From positions 119,655,501-119,719,500 of the forward strand of contig CM065804.1 in NCBI GenBank assembly GCA_033398695.1: DNA of 64,000 bases. The letters are read 5' to 3'. The position numbers and the translations under genes were made by a program. This document shows positions 47,668 to 60,628 of this stretch, one piece after another (within the stretch, counting starts at the first letter, position 1; each line of letters starts with the position of its first letter). The notes beneath the pieces are model-generated. The model was not told the DNA's origin. It saw only the letters and a list, made by a program, of their open reading frames with translations, and made no database searches. This DNA is from Orobanche coerulescens (lineage: Eukaryota; Streptophyta; Magnoliopsida; Lamiales; Orobanchaceae).

Positions 47668-48750
47668 TGTTATGTTCTCCAGGAGGACACGTCACAACTA
47701 TCGGTTGTTAACATTCCCGTGGTGAGTGAATTTCCAGACGTCTTTCCGATGACTTACCAGGGCTGCCGCCACGACGAGAAGTTGATCTCTCGATTGAACT
47801 TGAGCCGAACGACACCTATTTCAAAAGCGCCCTATAGAATGGCGCCGGTGAAATGAAGGAAATAAAAATACAACTTGAATAATTGTAAAAAAAGGGATTG
47901 ATCCACCTGAGCACTTCACCGTAAGTGCGCCGATCCTTTTGGAAGAAAAGGACAATTCCCTATGCTTGTGTATCAATTACATAAAACTAAACAAAGTCAC
48001 TATTAAGAATCGTTATCCACTTTTAAGGATTGATGATCTACTTGATCAATTACAAAATGATCAGTGTTCTCGAAAATCGATTCACTATCTGGATATCACC
48101 AGTTGAGGAATCGGGAGGAAGATATTCCTAAGGCTGCATTTCGATCAAGATATGGACACTACGAGTACATGGCGATATCATTTAGCTTGACCAATGCCCC
48201 AACCGTTTTTATGGAATTGATAAACAAGGTTCTGATGGATTTTATCGATAAGTGTGTGGTGGTTTTTATTAACGACATTTTAGTCTATTACCGGAGCCGG
48301 CATGAACACGAGGGACATTTCACTGTACTAAGTGTTTTGAGGCAACACAAACTTTATGCAAAAGTTTCCAAATGCGAGTTCTGGATATCGGAGGTGACCT
48401 ATACAGGACATGTTATTTCAGCAGAAGGCGTCAGAGTCGATCCACGAAAGATCGAGACAGTGATGAGTTGGGAACCACCGAAGAACATCAATGAGGTAAG
48501 GAGTTTCCTAGGATTGGAAGGCTATTACCGACGATTCATTGAGGCCTTTTCTTGCATCTCTCGGTTGTTGACGGACCTACTAAGGAAAAATACCAAGTTT
48601 GCTTGGACTACAGATTGTCAGGAGAGCTTTGACGATCTAAAGAAGAGACTGACTACCGCTACGGTGTTAGTACTACCACAGGGCACGGAAGGATTAGTAA
48701 TATACACGGATGCATCTAAGCATGGACTGGGTTGTCTTCATGCAAAATGA
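47668..48750 (+). pseudogene. G2 reverse transcriptase, copy 2, with extra indels
   Basis: The same blocks as copy 1, including FINDILVY (Asn at 48271-48273). From about 47805 to 48330 this copy has many small changes that copy 1 lacks: losses before AACGACACC and around GGCGCC, a changed stretch near 48053-48062, and loss of a few bases near 48322. The N-terminal half is therefore frameshifted several times, and the open part starts only near 48064. Confidence 0.85.
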
Positions 48751-49080
48751 CAAAGTTATTGCATATGCATATTGACAACTTAAGCCATACAAAGTGAACT
48801 ACCCAACACATGACTTGGAACTACAGTGGTCCACGCTCTTAAGACTTGGAGGCACTGCCTTTACGGGGTTACCTGTATGATTTTCACGGACCGTAAGAGT
48901 CTAAAATATATCTTCACCCCAAAGGAGTTAAATATGAGACAGAGGCGTTGGCTGGAGCTAATCAAAGATTATGACGTGGAGATTTTATATCACCATGGGA
49001 AGGCCAACGTCATAGCAGATGCACTTAGTCGGGAGACTGCACAAGAGGTGATGCTATCCAGTTTATCGGTACAACCATAA
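48640..49080 (+). pseudogene. G2 RNase H, copy 2
   Basis: Same blocks and same stop after LHAK as copy 1. The end block reads [12 protein letters not shown]. Confidence 0.82.
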
Positions 49081-50516
49081 TTGCAACGGGGACTTAGGAG
49101 GGGTGGTATTGAAGTATGGATACAGCATCGCCAGGGACTGTTGCGCTCGATTAATATTCATTCATCCTTGCTGGATGAGATACGTCTAGCACAGATGACA
49201 GACCGTGAACTACATGCGATCGGCGCAAGGGCCGAAGAGGGAATCATTTCAGACTATAGGATCCAAGGGGGCTTGGTAAGATTTAAGAGTAAGATCTGTA
49301 TTCCACCAAATGACGAGTTAAAACAAATTATACTGAAGGAAGCTCATTCTACTCCCTATTCCATTCATCCTGGAGCAAGAAAAATGTACAAGGATCTGCG
49401 GAAGAGTTTTTAGTGGAAAAACATGAAATAGGAGGTGGCAAGATTCATTGCTCAATGTATGACGTGCCAACAAGCAAAGATCGAAGACCACAGACCGGCC
49501 GAGATCATGCAGCCCTTACCCATTCCATAATAGAAATGGGAGAGCATATCAATGGATTTTGTTACTAAGTTACCAGCAACGGCAGGAGGAAAGGACACGA
49601 TATGGGATATTGTAGACCGACTGATGAAGTCGGCACATTTTATTCCAATCCAGGAAATGACCGGAATGGAACAATTAGCCAACATTTTTATCTGGGAAGT
49701 CGTGAAGTTACATGGCGTTCCCTCAGCAATCATATCAGACAGAGACACCAAGTATGTGTCCCGTTTCTGGAAAGCTGTCCATAAGGCTATGGGCACTCAA
49801 CTGCATTTCAATACAGCATATCATCTCAGACTTACGGGCAAACAGAGCGTACGATACAGACCCTAGAGGATATTTTGAGAGCATGTGTACTCGATTGGAG
49901 CAAGGACTGGGTAAAACACCTTTGTTTAGCAGAGTATTCGTATAACAATAGTTGGCATGCAAGCATAGGCATGGCACCCTTTGAGGCCTTGTACGGTAGA
50001 AGATGCAAGTCTCCCCTATGTTGGGATGATGCTTCCAATACCATCGCTAACGAGTTAGATATGATTCAGGAATCTATTAAGAAAATTTCCATTGTTCGGA
50101 AACATATGTTAGCAGCGCAGAGCTGCCAGAAGTTATACGCTATAGACCGTCAGCGACCGTTGGAATTTTTGGTTGGGGATCACGTTTGGGTCCAGGTATC
50201 ACCTATGTAGGGCATTTGATGTTTCGTCCAGAAGAGAAAGCTGATCCCAAGATTTATCGGCCCATTCAAAATATTGGACCGAGTCGGTAAAATTGCTTAT
50301 CGGTAAGAATTTCCGCCATCGCTAGACGGAGTGCATAATGTATTCCATGTCTCCCAATTGAGAAAGTACATTTATAACCCAAGTCACAAAATCAATTTCG
50401 AGGAAGTGGAGATTTCTAACGATGCTACCTTTAGAGAACTCCCAATCACGATTCTAGATCGACACATGAAGACACTACGGAATAAAGTCATGCCACTTAT
50501 GAAAGTTCAGTAGTCG
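49081..50516 (+). pseudogene. G2 integrase, copy 2
   Basis: Same stops and frameshift as copy 1. The first and second catalytic Asp blocks are kept; the Glu block is out of frame around 49830-49870. The C-terminal VHNVFHVSQLRKY block is at 50331 on. Confidence 0.83.
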
Positions 50517-50591
50517 CATCACGAAATTGAAGAAGAAACTTGGGAGACCGAGTCTAGCATAAAAGAGAATCACCCCGAGTTATTTTCTTAG
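50517..50591 (+). pseudogene. G2 chromodomain-like tail, copy 2
   Basis: Reads IEEETWETESSIKENHPELF up to a TAG, as in copy 1 apart from a change just before it. Confidence 0.62.
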
Positions 50592-50623
50592 TTTTGGGAT
50601 GAAACTATTTTAAGGGGTTGGTA

Positions 50624-52314
50624 TGTAATACCACGGGTATTTCATGTTGTAAGATACCATGTACTTCCATTTTTGCTATAATCTCACGATGCTTGTATTT
50701 TTATACATTATGTGACTGTTTGCAAACCAAATCTCTCAACATTTATTAAATGTTATTGTGATATAATTATATGATGTTGACGATATGTCGGTGACGAACC
50801 TTGATGTTGTTGAGCAATTATCAGTGCGAAAATGACGGTGGCCAACGTCTTGTTCCCTGAGGAAATTGCTTGACGAGTCTAAAGGAAGTCACACTGTGAC
50901 AGGTAAATGTGATAAAATGACTAAGTGGATTAACATACGTTGCGTATGCTAGAGGTAGGTGTTACATACGCTACATGCAGTGAATTACGTATGTTAAACT
51001 GTATACGCTATGTACGTAAGCCAGTCTTTGGTCTTCCGACAAGAATCTTCAATTATGCATGGTCAGAACTACTTTCGGCACACTAGAAGACAATCAAGTC
51101 AACTGATCGTAACGTACGTTAAGCATACAACCTTACATATACCACGGGATATAGGTTGCGCATGCCACTGTGATAGTACGTATGCAAAGATGGGGTCATT
51201 ACGGGCAGTAGCCTCTGATCCATACTTATGTACGTTAACTATGAAGATAGCATACATAAAAGGCCTTACGTATGTAAACCGTTGTGGCATATCATATGTT
51301 AAGCACAACCAGATGTTATAAAGCAACACTTCTCCTTTCATCTCTTATGAAGCAAAAACACTCCCTCTCTCTCTTTAACCGTCCTCCAGCTACCTTGATC
51401 AACTTCCAACCTTTTTAGCCCGTGTATTATCATAGTAGAGTGGATTGTTCAAGTTTCGGAGAACATTTTGGAAGGTGTTGGTACCGTTCTTCATTGGACG
51501 TCATTGTCCTCACTCGTTCTTCGTCAATTGAGGTTGAGCTCTGAATCGATTATGGACGTTTGAGCCGTTGTGCTAGAAAAAAGGAATTAATGTCGTCGGG
51601 ATTAAGGCAAGTGATATCTTGCTTAGACCATTTTAATTTAATTTATCAAATTCAAAGATTGATTGTGTATCGTTATTTTTTGAGTATTATGTTTTCATCT
51701 TTCCTTAGAAATTGTAATATTAATGGGCCGATGTGTTGGGGGTAAAACCAGCATGGTACCCGCGCGGAATGTGTTGAGGGATAAAACCTGAATGGTACCC
51801 ACGTCCGGAGTATTCCTGTGTAGATGCTTCCGTGACCCTTGGTTGTGACCCTGGGAGTTTATGTCTTGATAGAAAAAGACAACGTTGAGTATTCTGTGAA
51901 CTATTGTCAAACCGACATTAAGATATTGTTCTGCGGATTCATCTTATTCTATCAACGAAATTTCAATTGTATTGTCTGACCCAGGTTGGCTGGCACATTC
52001 TTCATGTCAAGCAAATTTGTGGAATATGTACAGGACATTCCCGAAGGTTCTAGACAAGCCTGAGTAGTGTTTGAAAAGAGTTTCATCGTTTCTTTTCTTT
52101 GAATTTTAAACTCTTGAAGGATTCCAAAAATTATGTAATAATCGTGTTTGTGAATTATATTTTCTTAAAAATAATTTATTTTCATACTTATATAATCGTG
52201 GGATTATCCTTTCAATAATTCTAAAATGGAAAATTATAAATCTAAAAAATTACCTTGTGGGTCCCACACGGGGTTCACGGCACTGTGACGTCCCTGTAAT
52301 ATTGGGGGTATTAC
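50624..52314 (+). repeat. LTR C, copy 2
   Basis: Same boundaries as copy 1, with its purine tract at 50612-50623, motif array at 50941-51305 and TATA box at 51316-51323. Differs by few substitutions, for example ACATAA for ACGTAA near 51256, which breaks one motif. Confidence 0.78.
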
Positions 52315-54110
52315 GTACTAGGCAGCATGCCCATGATAAACATGGCTTAGGATATGACTCGTTCTCCCATAAGGGAAAATCTAGTATGGTGTTCGTCAGG
52401 GGGGTGGAACCTATTCCTGCACCTAAAGAGACCCCAAGTCCCACACAAGCTACACCTGCCACTCCTCGTATAGCGAAGGCTGTGATTCCGCCTCCAAGTT
52501 CATATCATAGACAGCGGAAACCTCAGCCTTCCAGACCTGTAAGATGTGATCAACAGTATGCTCCCCGAGAATATCAACAGCGCCAGCAGCCATTTAAAAA
52601 GAATGTTGTATCTAAATATCATAGTCACACACCGCATTACTTCTAACAATACAGCGCACCTAGATATTAGATACAGGAGCCCCGTTATCCATCTAGAAAA
52701 CAGGTCGCCGTGCAGTATCAATGAAAACTCTGGGAATCTAACTAGAGACCTAGAAGGCAAGCTGTAAGGCCAAAGAAAATGGTTCCCCCTACAAGACGGA
52801 AATCATACTGGAACCAAAACCCTAGATTTTACATGCATATTAATCAAGGTTACAACGAGTACGCATCTGCCCCAGTAGACATCGCAAGATTGGACCAAAA
52901 GTATCCTACAGCAAACCAATTGCTGTTAGGCAAATTTGGGTACCAAAAGTCACTAACATACATGGACCCAACAATCAAAGGGGACCTAAATCTACTTAAA
53001 TTCTTCGCTTACAAGATATCAAAGAGAAAGACATCTGGTACTTCGACATCGGATGTTCTTGGCACATGACAGGAGATATCAGCAAGCTGTCAGATTATGT
53101 AGAAGGTCGCGGTCCGAAGGTGCACTTCAGTGACAAGTCCAAAGGAAGAACAAGATGGAAGGGAAACCTACTTATAAGAAAGTTCAAAGTCACCGAAGTT
53201 GCCTATTTTGAAGGCTTAAAGTACAATCTACTTTGTATTAGCCAGTTCTGTGACAAACATCTCTCAGTCAAATTCTATATTGATCACTATAGGGTGAAGG
53301 ACATCAAGACCAAAGAAATCGTCCTCACATGAAGCAGATTAGGTATTATGTATATTGCTGACTGGAAGCCTACGAGATCCACTATTCCATGTTTTGTTGC
53401 CAAAGGCACTGCAGATCCAAGCTGGTTATGGCACAAGAGGATGTCTCATATCAACTTCAAGATGATCAACAAACTCTCTAGACAGGGAATGGTCAGAGGT
53501 TTGTCCGATGTGTCATTTCATAAAGACAGCGTCTGTGGACTCTGTCAGAAAGGCAAACAAGTCAAACTCACCCTGAAAAGCAAGTCATACATGTCCACCA
53601 ACAGGGTACTGGATATGCTACATATGGACCTCTATAGCCCTGTAGACCCTGTAATTTTGGGAGGTAAGAAATATTGTCTCGTTATTGTTGACGATTTTTC
53701 CAGGTATGCTTGGACAATCTTTTTAATCAAGAAGAAAGAAACCACGACAAAGTTGCCAGAGCACCTGAGGAAGCTACGAAATGAGAAAGGGTTGAATACC
53801 GTGTCCATTCGTTCCGGTGGAGGTACTGAATTCACAAATCGCTTTATAGAGCAATACTGTTCTGACAGTGGAATACAACAAGAATACTCAGCAGCCCGAA
53901 CTCCTAAACAAAATAGTGTTGCCAAGTGAAAGAATAGGATGCTCAAACAAGTAACACGGACCATGATAGCCGCAAGCAAGTTGCTGCAGCGGTTATGGGG
54001 AGAAGCAACAAATACAACATGCTAAACACAAAACCGTTGTATCATCAACAAGCATGACAACAAAACAGTCTACGAGGTATGAAACAATAAAACTCCATTG
54101 GTTGCATACT
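52315..54110 (+). pseudogene. S2 in unit 2: gag end, protease, integrase core
   Basis: Homologous to 39285-41067. The protease has YFDIGCSWHM (Ile at 53047-53049) and the integrase has IRSGGGTEF (Gly at 53816-53818), both shared with unit 1. This copy has a TGA at about 53928 where unit 1 reads Arg. Past 54095 it continues into the rest of pol. Confidence 0.85.
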
Positions 54111-54960
54111 TTCACATTTTTAGGTACAGGTGTTATGTTCTGAACAATGGGAAAGACCAACTCAAGACCTTCGATGAAAATTTAAATGACGGGATATTCG
54201 TAGGATATTCCTCTGTCAGCAAAGCTTTCAGAATATTTAACAAAAGAAAGCTGACAATAGAGGAATCTATCCATGTAATATTCGATGAACCCCATTATGA
54301 TCCTACAGGAGTATAAGGCATAACCCAGAATATCCGAACACTTTACATTGATGACCCTCAAACTCCAATAGAGCATGTCGTGGACTTAAAAATCAGTCCC
54401 GCCACTGTAAGACTAGATGTAGTCAAAGTTGATGATGTACAAGCTGAAGTCGAGACTCCATCACCACAAGATACAGCATGGGATGCTAAATTAGAACCTG
54501 ATAGGTGATGGTTGAGAGATCATCCCCAGGAGTTTATTATAGGAGATATTGATGCTCGTGTAACTACCCGCAGAAGAATACAGAGTACATAAAGAACTGT
54601 AATGTGTGCGCAAGAAGAGACCGATTATGAAAAATCTCTATTTCCTGTATGAAAATCTCAAGTTGAACTTAGGATACTACTAGCTATGTGCACTCTATCT
54701 GTATTCTTATCCCAATCCAAACATGTTTCAACCAATGAAGCTCTAAATAATTCACACTGGATAACTTCTATGGAAGAATAGCTGAATTGTTTCGAAAGAA
54801 ATAATGTATGGTATCTAGTACCCAGGCCATATCATCAAGTTGTAATTGGAACCAAATAGGTATTTAGAAACAAGATGGATGAGAATGGACTTGTAACTAG
54901 GAAGAAATCCTGTCTAGTAAAGCTACAGACAGGCTGAAGGCATAGACTATGATGAGACGT
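54098..54960 (+). pseudogene. S2 integrase C-terminus and linker
   Basis: An open part (54098-54316) reads VAYFHIFRYRCYVLNNGKD, then IFVGYSSVSKAFRIFNKRK, matching the end of Sirevirus integrase. The following acidic linker has many stops. It aligns with S1 15700-16540. Confidence 0.75.
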
Positions 54961-55577
54961 TTGCCCCTGTAGCTAGACTAGAAGCCATCAGGATATTACT
55001 AGCATTGTCCGCCCATAAGAACTTCATATTATATCAGATGGACGTCAAGAGTGCATTCCTGAATGGAGATCTCGCCGAAGAATTCTATGTTGAACAACCG
55101 CCAGGGTTTGTCAGCACTAAAGGCAGATACCTAGTATACAGGCTACGGAGAGCTTTGTATGGACTTAAGCAGGCACCTAGAGCTTGGTATGAAACCCTGT
55201 CCCTGTACCTAATCAACAATGTATTTGAGAAAGGTGCTGTGGACAAGACTCTATTTAAGATACAGGAAGGTGATGACCTTTTAATGGTGAAAATATATGT
55301 CGATGATATTATATTTGGTTCTACTAACCTTGCTTTATGTCAAAGGTTCTCTCATCTCATGCAAACTAAATTTGAAATGAGTATGATGGGAAAACTTAGT
55401 TATTTCCTAGGATTGCAGGTTACTCAACTGCCAACAGGAATCTTCATCAACCAGGAAAAGTACAGAAAGGAGTTGCTCAACAAATTTGGGGTGAACAACT
55501 CTAAATCCTCGTCCACACCCATGAGCACTTCCATGCAAATTAGTGCTGATGAAGCTGAAAAGACGGTTGATCTGTAG
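54961..55577 (+). pseudogene. S2 reverse transcriptase
   Basis: The open frame carries [28 protein letters not shown] and the active site YVDDIIFGS near 55300, then [12 protein letters not shown]. All catalytic Asp residues are kept. It ends at a TAG at 55575-55577, where about 70 bp present in S1 (around 17165-17240) are missing. Confidence 0.88.
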
Positions 55578-55589
55578 GAGTGCGTGCTT

Positions 55590-56171
55590 GGTATCAGGTA
55601 GCACCTAAGGAGTCGCACTTCACCAAAGCCAAACGAATCCATAAGCACATAAAAGGAACAACCGATATAGGATTATGATATCCTAAGGAATGAGGAATCA
55701 ATTTGGTAGGCTACAGCGATTCGGATCTCGGAGGCTATAAGTTGGATAGGAAGAGTACAAGCGGTACTTGTTACTTTCTTGGACCTAGACTTGTGTCATG
55801 GTTCAATAAGAAGGGCCAACTCGCTTTCTACAGCTGAGTAGGAATATTATGCCACTGGAAGTTGCTGTATGCAAATTCTCTAGATGCAACATCAGTTACA
55901 AGATTATGGAATCTGTGCTAGAGAAACGCCAATCATGTGCGATAGCACTAGTGCAATTGCAATAATGCACAACCCTGTATTGCACTCGAAAACTAGGCAT
56001 ATTGATATGAAGCATCATTGCATCATGAATCATGTTGAGAATAAAGGTGTTCGGATCGGGAAGATTCATACAGACATTCAGTTGGCCGACATCTTTACAA
56101 AACCGCTTAGCACAACAAGATTCTGTATACTTCGCCAAGAATTGGGAATGCCACAGCCTGACTCCCTGTAA
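55590..56171 (+). pseudogene. S2 RNase H
   Basis: Fragments read GRKSTSGTCYFLGP-type sequence, then NSLSTAE, a stop, and an open tail (55884-56171) with TSAIAIMHNPVLHSKTRHID and LADIFTKPL. A short insertion near 55875-55890 follows the YYATGSC block. Several stops before the tail. Confidence 0.82.
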
Positions 56172-56194
56172 ATTTTTACATATTACTCATTAAT

Positions 56195-56420
56195 TGAGGG
56201 GGAATGCTGTAAGACCCAAGAATACAGTATCCACTTTAATTAAACTGTACAATCAGAACAAGTTAGATCTTACTATAGGAACAAGAAGGCATAAAACCTT
56301 CCTAAAGCTGACGTGTGTATTAATTAAGGGGGAATACAGTACGACCCATGAATACAGTATTAATTTAAAAATTATTATAACAATTGAATCTTGTATGTAC
56401 TTTTTAATGAGGAATTCGTG
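56195..56420 (+). promoter_or_regulatory. S2 cluster of polypurine-like modules
   Basis: GAGGGGGAATGCTGTA (about 56197) and AAGGGGGAATACAGTA (about 56326) match the first two S1 modules in order and spacing. A third, decayed one is near 56402. Confidence 0.6.
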
Positions 56421-56916
56421 GATACAGCGCATACACTGTAGGATATCAATTATGATTATAATAATATTCTATTCGTACAAATATTGTTTTAAGTCCACGT
56501 GCCCTGTTTGAAATTTCAAACGTCTTATGTTTTAATGGTTTTAAAGACACCTGGACTTTATTACCTCAAATACCGCGATTTTAAAATTTCAAACTGCCAT
56601 TTCGTGCAATAGGGAAAGACGAACTGTCAGAAGTGCGACCGGTAATCATTTCAAAATTGATGGATTAGACGTACAAGTTACTCTGAGTCCATCCTGTATG
56701 TTCTTTCAACGACGGTCCCATCCCTTAAATCTGACAGTTAACTGTTTAACTAAATCTACCCTGCACCCTATAAAAGGACAGTACTTTGCTCTCATAGACT
56801 CTTTACGCTTTCAGCAAATTAAACGACTCTTAAGCAAATAGTCTACATATTTTCTGCAAGTTTTATGCGTTTTCTGTGTTTAATTCCCTGTCACTTCACA
56901 AATTTTCTCTTGAAAA

Positions 56917-58609
56917 ATGTCGACTTCACAGATATCTTTCCTCTCAATGAAGAAGAAAGAGACAATTATCGATGGGTGTATCTTCGCCAGATCCATGCTG
57001 ATTGAGAGAATCGCTTTAGAAGGAGAAGATTATGTTGGTATGGAATTAGTTGTTTCCAGAGTAAACTAACAAGGGATGTATCGCCTTGGATGCCACCATG
57101 CTGATTCTTATGACAAACAGATTGTGGAGGAGTTCTATCTGGACGCCTCTTTTGAATATTCATCACAGAGGAAAGGACGTGAAATTGCTAACATTATCTG
57201 GACTGTCCAAGGGATTGAAATCCCCCTGAACAAAGAGCTTTTGGAAAAGATCTATAAGCTGCCATCTGATGGCCTGAAGATGGAGAAGTTGGAGACCTTT
57301 GGGTCTGAAAGCCTTCTGTTGGCGTACAGGAAACTGTTCACCGACGACTCTATGGCTACCAACATCCACCCCTCATGCCATAAGAAGAATTTTACCCTTT
57401 CGTACGTCTACCTGCATGATTTATGTTGCCGAGTTATTTAGAACCGGACCGGTGCGTTTGAGATGTGCACCAACCTGCGATTCAGAATGATGGTGGCCAC
57501 CATATCTGAAGAGAAGGTGAATTGGCGCCAAATTATTTTGAAAAGAATTCAGGAAGAGGCTTCTAAGACTGAAACTGCCAAGAAGTCATTTGGCCTCATC
57601 CTGAATCATATCCTCACTCGTTTCGGAGTGAAACAATCTGCTGATGCCAAGAGGATTGGCATTGGAAAGTTCATTGGTGGGATCTAACCCACCGTTTTCA
57701 AGAAATTACCACTCCTTCATAAGAGGCCCCATCCTCGAAGCATGCCCATTTTATGTGACCTGATGGATGTCATTTTGAAAATCTTGGGTGAGGATAAGAA
57801 AAGGAAGAGGAGCGTTCCCAACAGCAGTTCGCCTCAAGCTGTCAAGAAAAAGAGAAAGAAGACCAAGAAGTCTCCTCAAGCTGAGCCTACAGTGACTGCA
57901 GGGGTCGCTGTAGAAGTTCCATATATTCCCATCGCTGAAACAATCCCACATGGCGCAACCCATCTGGAGGAAACAGTTGCTGCTGGTACAACAGATCCTG
58001 AGCAGGTGGCGGCTATGATGGATGACCAATTGTTTGCCAAGTTAGAAGGTTATGGTGAATCGTCTGTCCCTCTGGAGCCGAAAGCCGCTACTCCAAACAG
58101 GGTACCCACCCATGTTTGGAGTCCCTCTCCCCACAGGGTAACAACCCCTATTCGGGACCCCTCTCCATAACAGGCTCCCATACCTATTGAGGATCCCAAC
58201 CGGAAAATAGAGCCCACTACTATACGGAGTTCGTCCCCCACTGACATAATTAATAACACTCTCCTCCAGGTCCAAATAGAGGAATCTTAAGAACGCTTCA
58301 AGATCTGTAAGTCCTACAGGGTCGCCCCTTACAACACCTTGTACAACTTGGATGACTGGAATGATGAGGAGTTATTCGCATTGGAGGGCACGGACACCGA
58401 ACATGTCGAAGTTCTGATCTGCTGTGAGGATCACTTTTGCCACGATCTCATCTCCAACTACTTCATGGAAAAAAAGAAGGCCAGACCGAAAGGGAAGTCA
58501 TAATCTGGTGATAAAGCTCCATCCCCCAGCCACCACTCCGACCTTGATTTGGAAGATGATGATGATGCCCTACAGGCAGGTCTAAACATCAGCGGAGAAA
58601 AGGCTAGGG
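56917..58609 (+). pseudogene. S2 third frame (envelope-like), cut by C2
   Basis: A single frame starts ATG at 56917 (MSTSQISFLSMKKKE) and, apart from about seven in-frame stops (near 57067, 57439, 57685, 58168, 58288 and 58501), runs to the C2 insertion without frameshift. Blocks: IPLNKELLEK, LPSDGLKMEKLETF, AFEMCTNLRFRMMVATISEE and a Lys-rich stretch KKRKRSVPNSS, then a Pro/Ser-rich acidic middle. The C-terminal coiled-coil part seen in S1 is missing, because C2 begins at 58610. It contains no LINE, unlike S1. Confidence 0.82.
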
Positions 58610-60614
58610 TGTTAGGAGTATGCCCTCGAATGCCACTCAGAGGATGTTGAGTGAGGGCATTGCACATGTAATTATGTAAATCAATTATATAAGGCAATGA
58701 ATGTTTCTTTATTTACAGGTAGTTATTGGCATTCCTAACTCGTAAATATACATGTAGAAACTAGCCCGTGTATTTGAGAGCAAAAACGTTCCACTCCTTA
58801 TTGGATAAGGGGGTCGGCATTGGAAAGGTTTATAGCTCAAATACTTAATCGTTTGCAAGTCGATGAAACTTGACTGGGCGTTAAGTTTATGTGAAGACTT
58901 GTATGACGTGTTCTTTGATAAGGAGAGTGCCTGTCGAACACTAATGGTTAGTGGGAGCACACGTTATAGGTATGCTAATTAGATTAGTATACTCGAACCG
59001 ACTCACCCTCGATTCGTCACACAGATTTCACTCCGGGACAGTCAATGATGAAATCGAAAGGTTGTGATAGGTATTCGTGAACCTTCGACTTGAGGATTTA
59101 GTAGGGATGTGCTTGTGACATCAAGATTTTCATTAGAGTAGTTCGACCCTATAAACCGGAAGGCGGGGGTCAACCTCGACGTGCATCTTGATGGGCAAGT
59201 AGCAGGTCCTACTGAATACCAAGATAGAATTCTTTCTCCTGTTAGTGAACGGGTTATATGTCCTATGCGGTTATTGGCAGATGAAATCATAAGTCTTTGG
59301 CCAAAGCATTGGAGATAGCTGTATTAGATACACGAGAGCTCGATGATCTCGATTTGCATTAACGCATGCATAGCGTCAAGTACAGATGGGGTTTGACTGA
59401 CCGTGACCTCATAAATTGATCGGGACATTTGGAAGAAGGGTTTATACGTATACTGGTATTCACGACAGAATGGTTCTTGAATGATCCCTTTCATTCGTTC
59501 TCTGTCGGGGTACAGTGTACGCCACCAGGCTGGCTAGGTGGTGCTACTACTCTTTGGTTCCTCCCATTGCTGACTGAGACGGACCTACCGAGTCGCGCAA
59601 TAGGATTGACGACGGAATGAATAAAGCTAACTATCTCATTATGAATATTAGATATTGGATATCTAATTTTGGAGCATTGGATGTTTAAATCGATTTATTG
59701 GATAAATTGATTTACGGCCAAATGAATTAAATATATTACTCGGTGATTAATTTAATTCATGAATATAATTATTTCTTGGAGAAATTAATTATGTTATTAT
59801 GTATTTGATATGATTAATTAATTGGATTAATTAATCAATATAAATACATCAGAACGGAATCGGAGTTTATCTGTTTGGACTCACGGGAGTCCGAAACGGA
59901 CCGAACTCGCCCGGCTCCTTCTAGATGGCCGCCCCTCTTTCCTTCCCTTTTCCTTGGTCATAGTCTCCACATGTTGGAAGACTTATGTTTTGTAAAGGGG
60001 ACAAAATATCACCTTAGGTGATTTTGTCAAAAGGTGATTGATAAGAGGGGATTTGATGGATAATATATAGAGAAGACCACATCTCCCTGCTAGAGAGAGA
60101 ACTCACGTTTTTTGTAAGTAGAAGGAGAGAGGAAAAGTTTTTTCCAAGGCTTCATACTATTCATCATCATCTTCACAACATTCATAAGTTTTTCTTGGAG
60201 AAAAATATTTGTGAGATAGAGAGATACTAGATTAAACACTTAGAGTGTTGTAATCTTGAGTTGCATAGCTTCTATAACCTTGTTCTAGCCGTATCCTTGG
60301 AGGTAACGAGGTTTAGTCATTTTGGTCGTTTTTCCGGCGCGTGGCAAGTAGAGATGCGGTGCTTTCGGCATTGGATCGTTCAAGAGCTTGGAGCGGATTG
60401 GACTCGTAGAGATCAAACTAAAGATTGGGGAATAGCTCAAGAGAAGGTTACCATTTAATCAACGGACTTCGAGGGTTAGTTTCTTACGACTCTTGCTTTT
60501 CGTTTATATATTCGTATATACGTAGCTCGATCGATCCTCGTAGGGATTCGAATCGAATTAATTTTCGTTTTACCGCTTCCGCTGGGCCTTCCTTTTAGGC
60601 ACCAAATCCCAATA
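58610..60614 (+). repeat. C2 5' LTR, about 2.0 kb
   Basis: Starts TGTTAGGAGTATGCCCTCGA and ends AAATCCCAATA; the usual CA end is TA. It matches the minus-strand sequence of the C1 LTRs over much of its length, including the roughly 97-bp segment that the C1 5' LTR has lost (here about 59050-59160). A weak TATA-like region is at about 60061-60070. Confidence 0.85.
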
Positions 60615-60615
60615 G

Positions 60616-60628
60616 TGGTATTGTAGAG
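60616..60628 (+). promoter_or_regulatory. C2 primer-binding site, degenerate
   Basis: TGGTATTGTAGAG lies one base after the LTR. The first six bases match the iMet site, but the following CAGAGC is not kept exactly. A palindrome of 14 bases follows at 60640-60653. Confidence 0.6.

Larger units (their letters stand above)
41068..54101 (+). repeat. Tandem duplication, unit 2
   Basis: Second copy of the unit. Past about 54095 the Sirevirus continues into its integrase C-terminus and RT, so unit 2 has the original right-hand context and unit 1 the original left-hand context (LTR A' starts at 27103). This is the pattern of a direct duplication. Confidence 0.9.
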
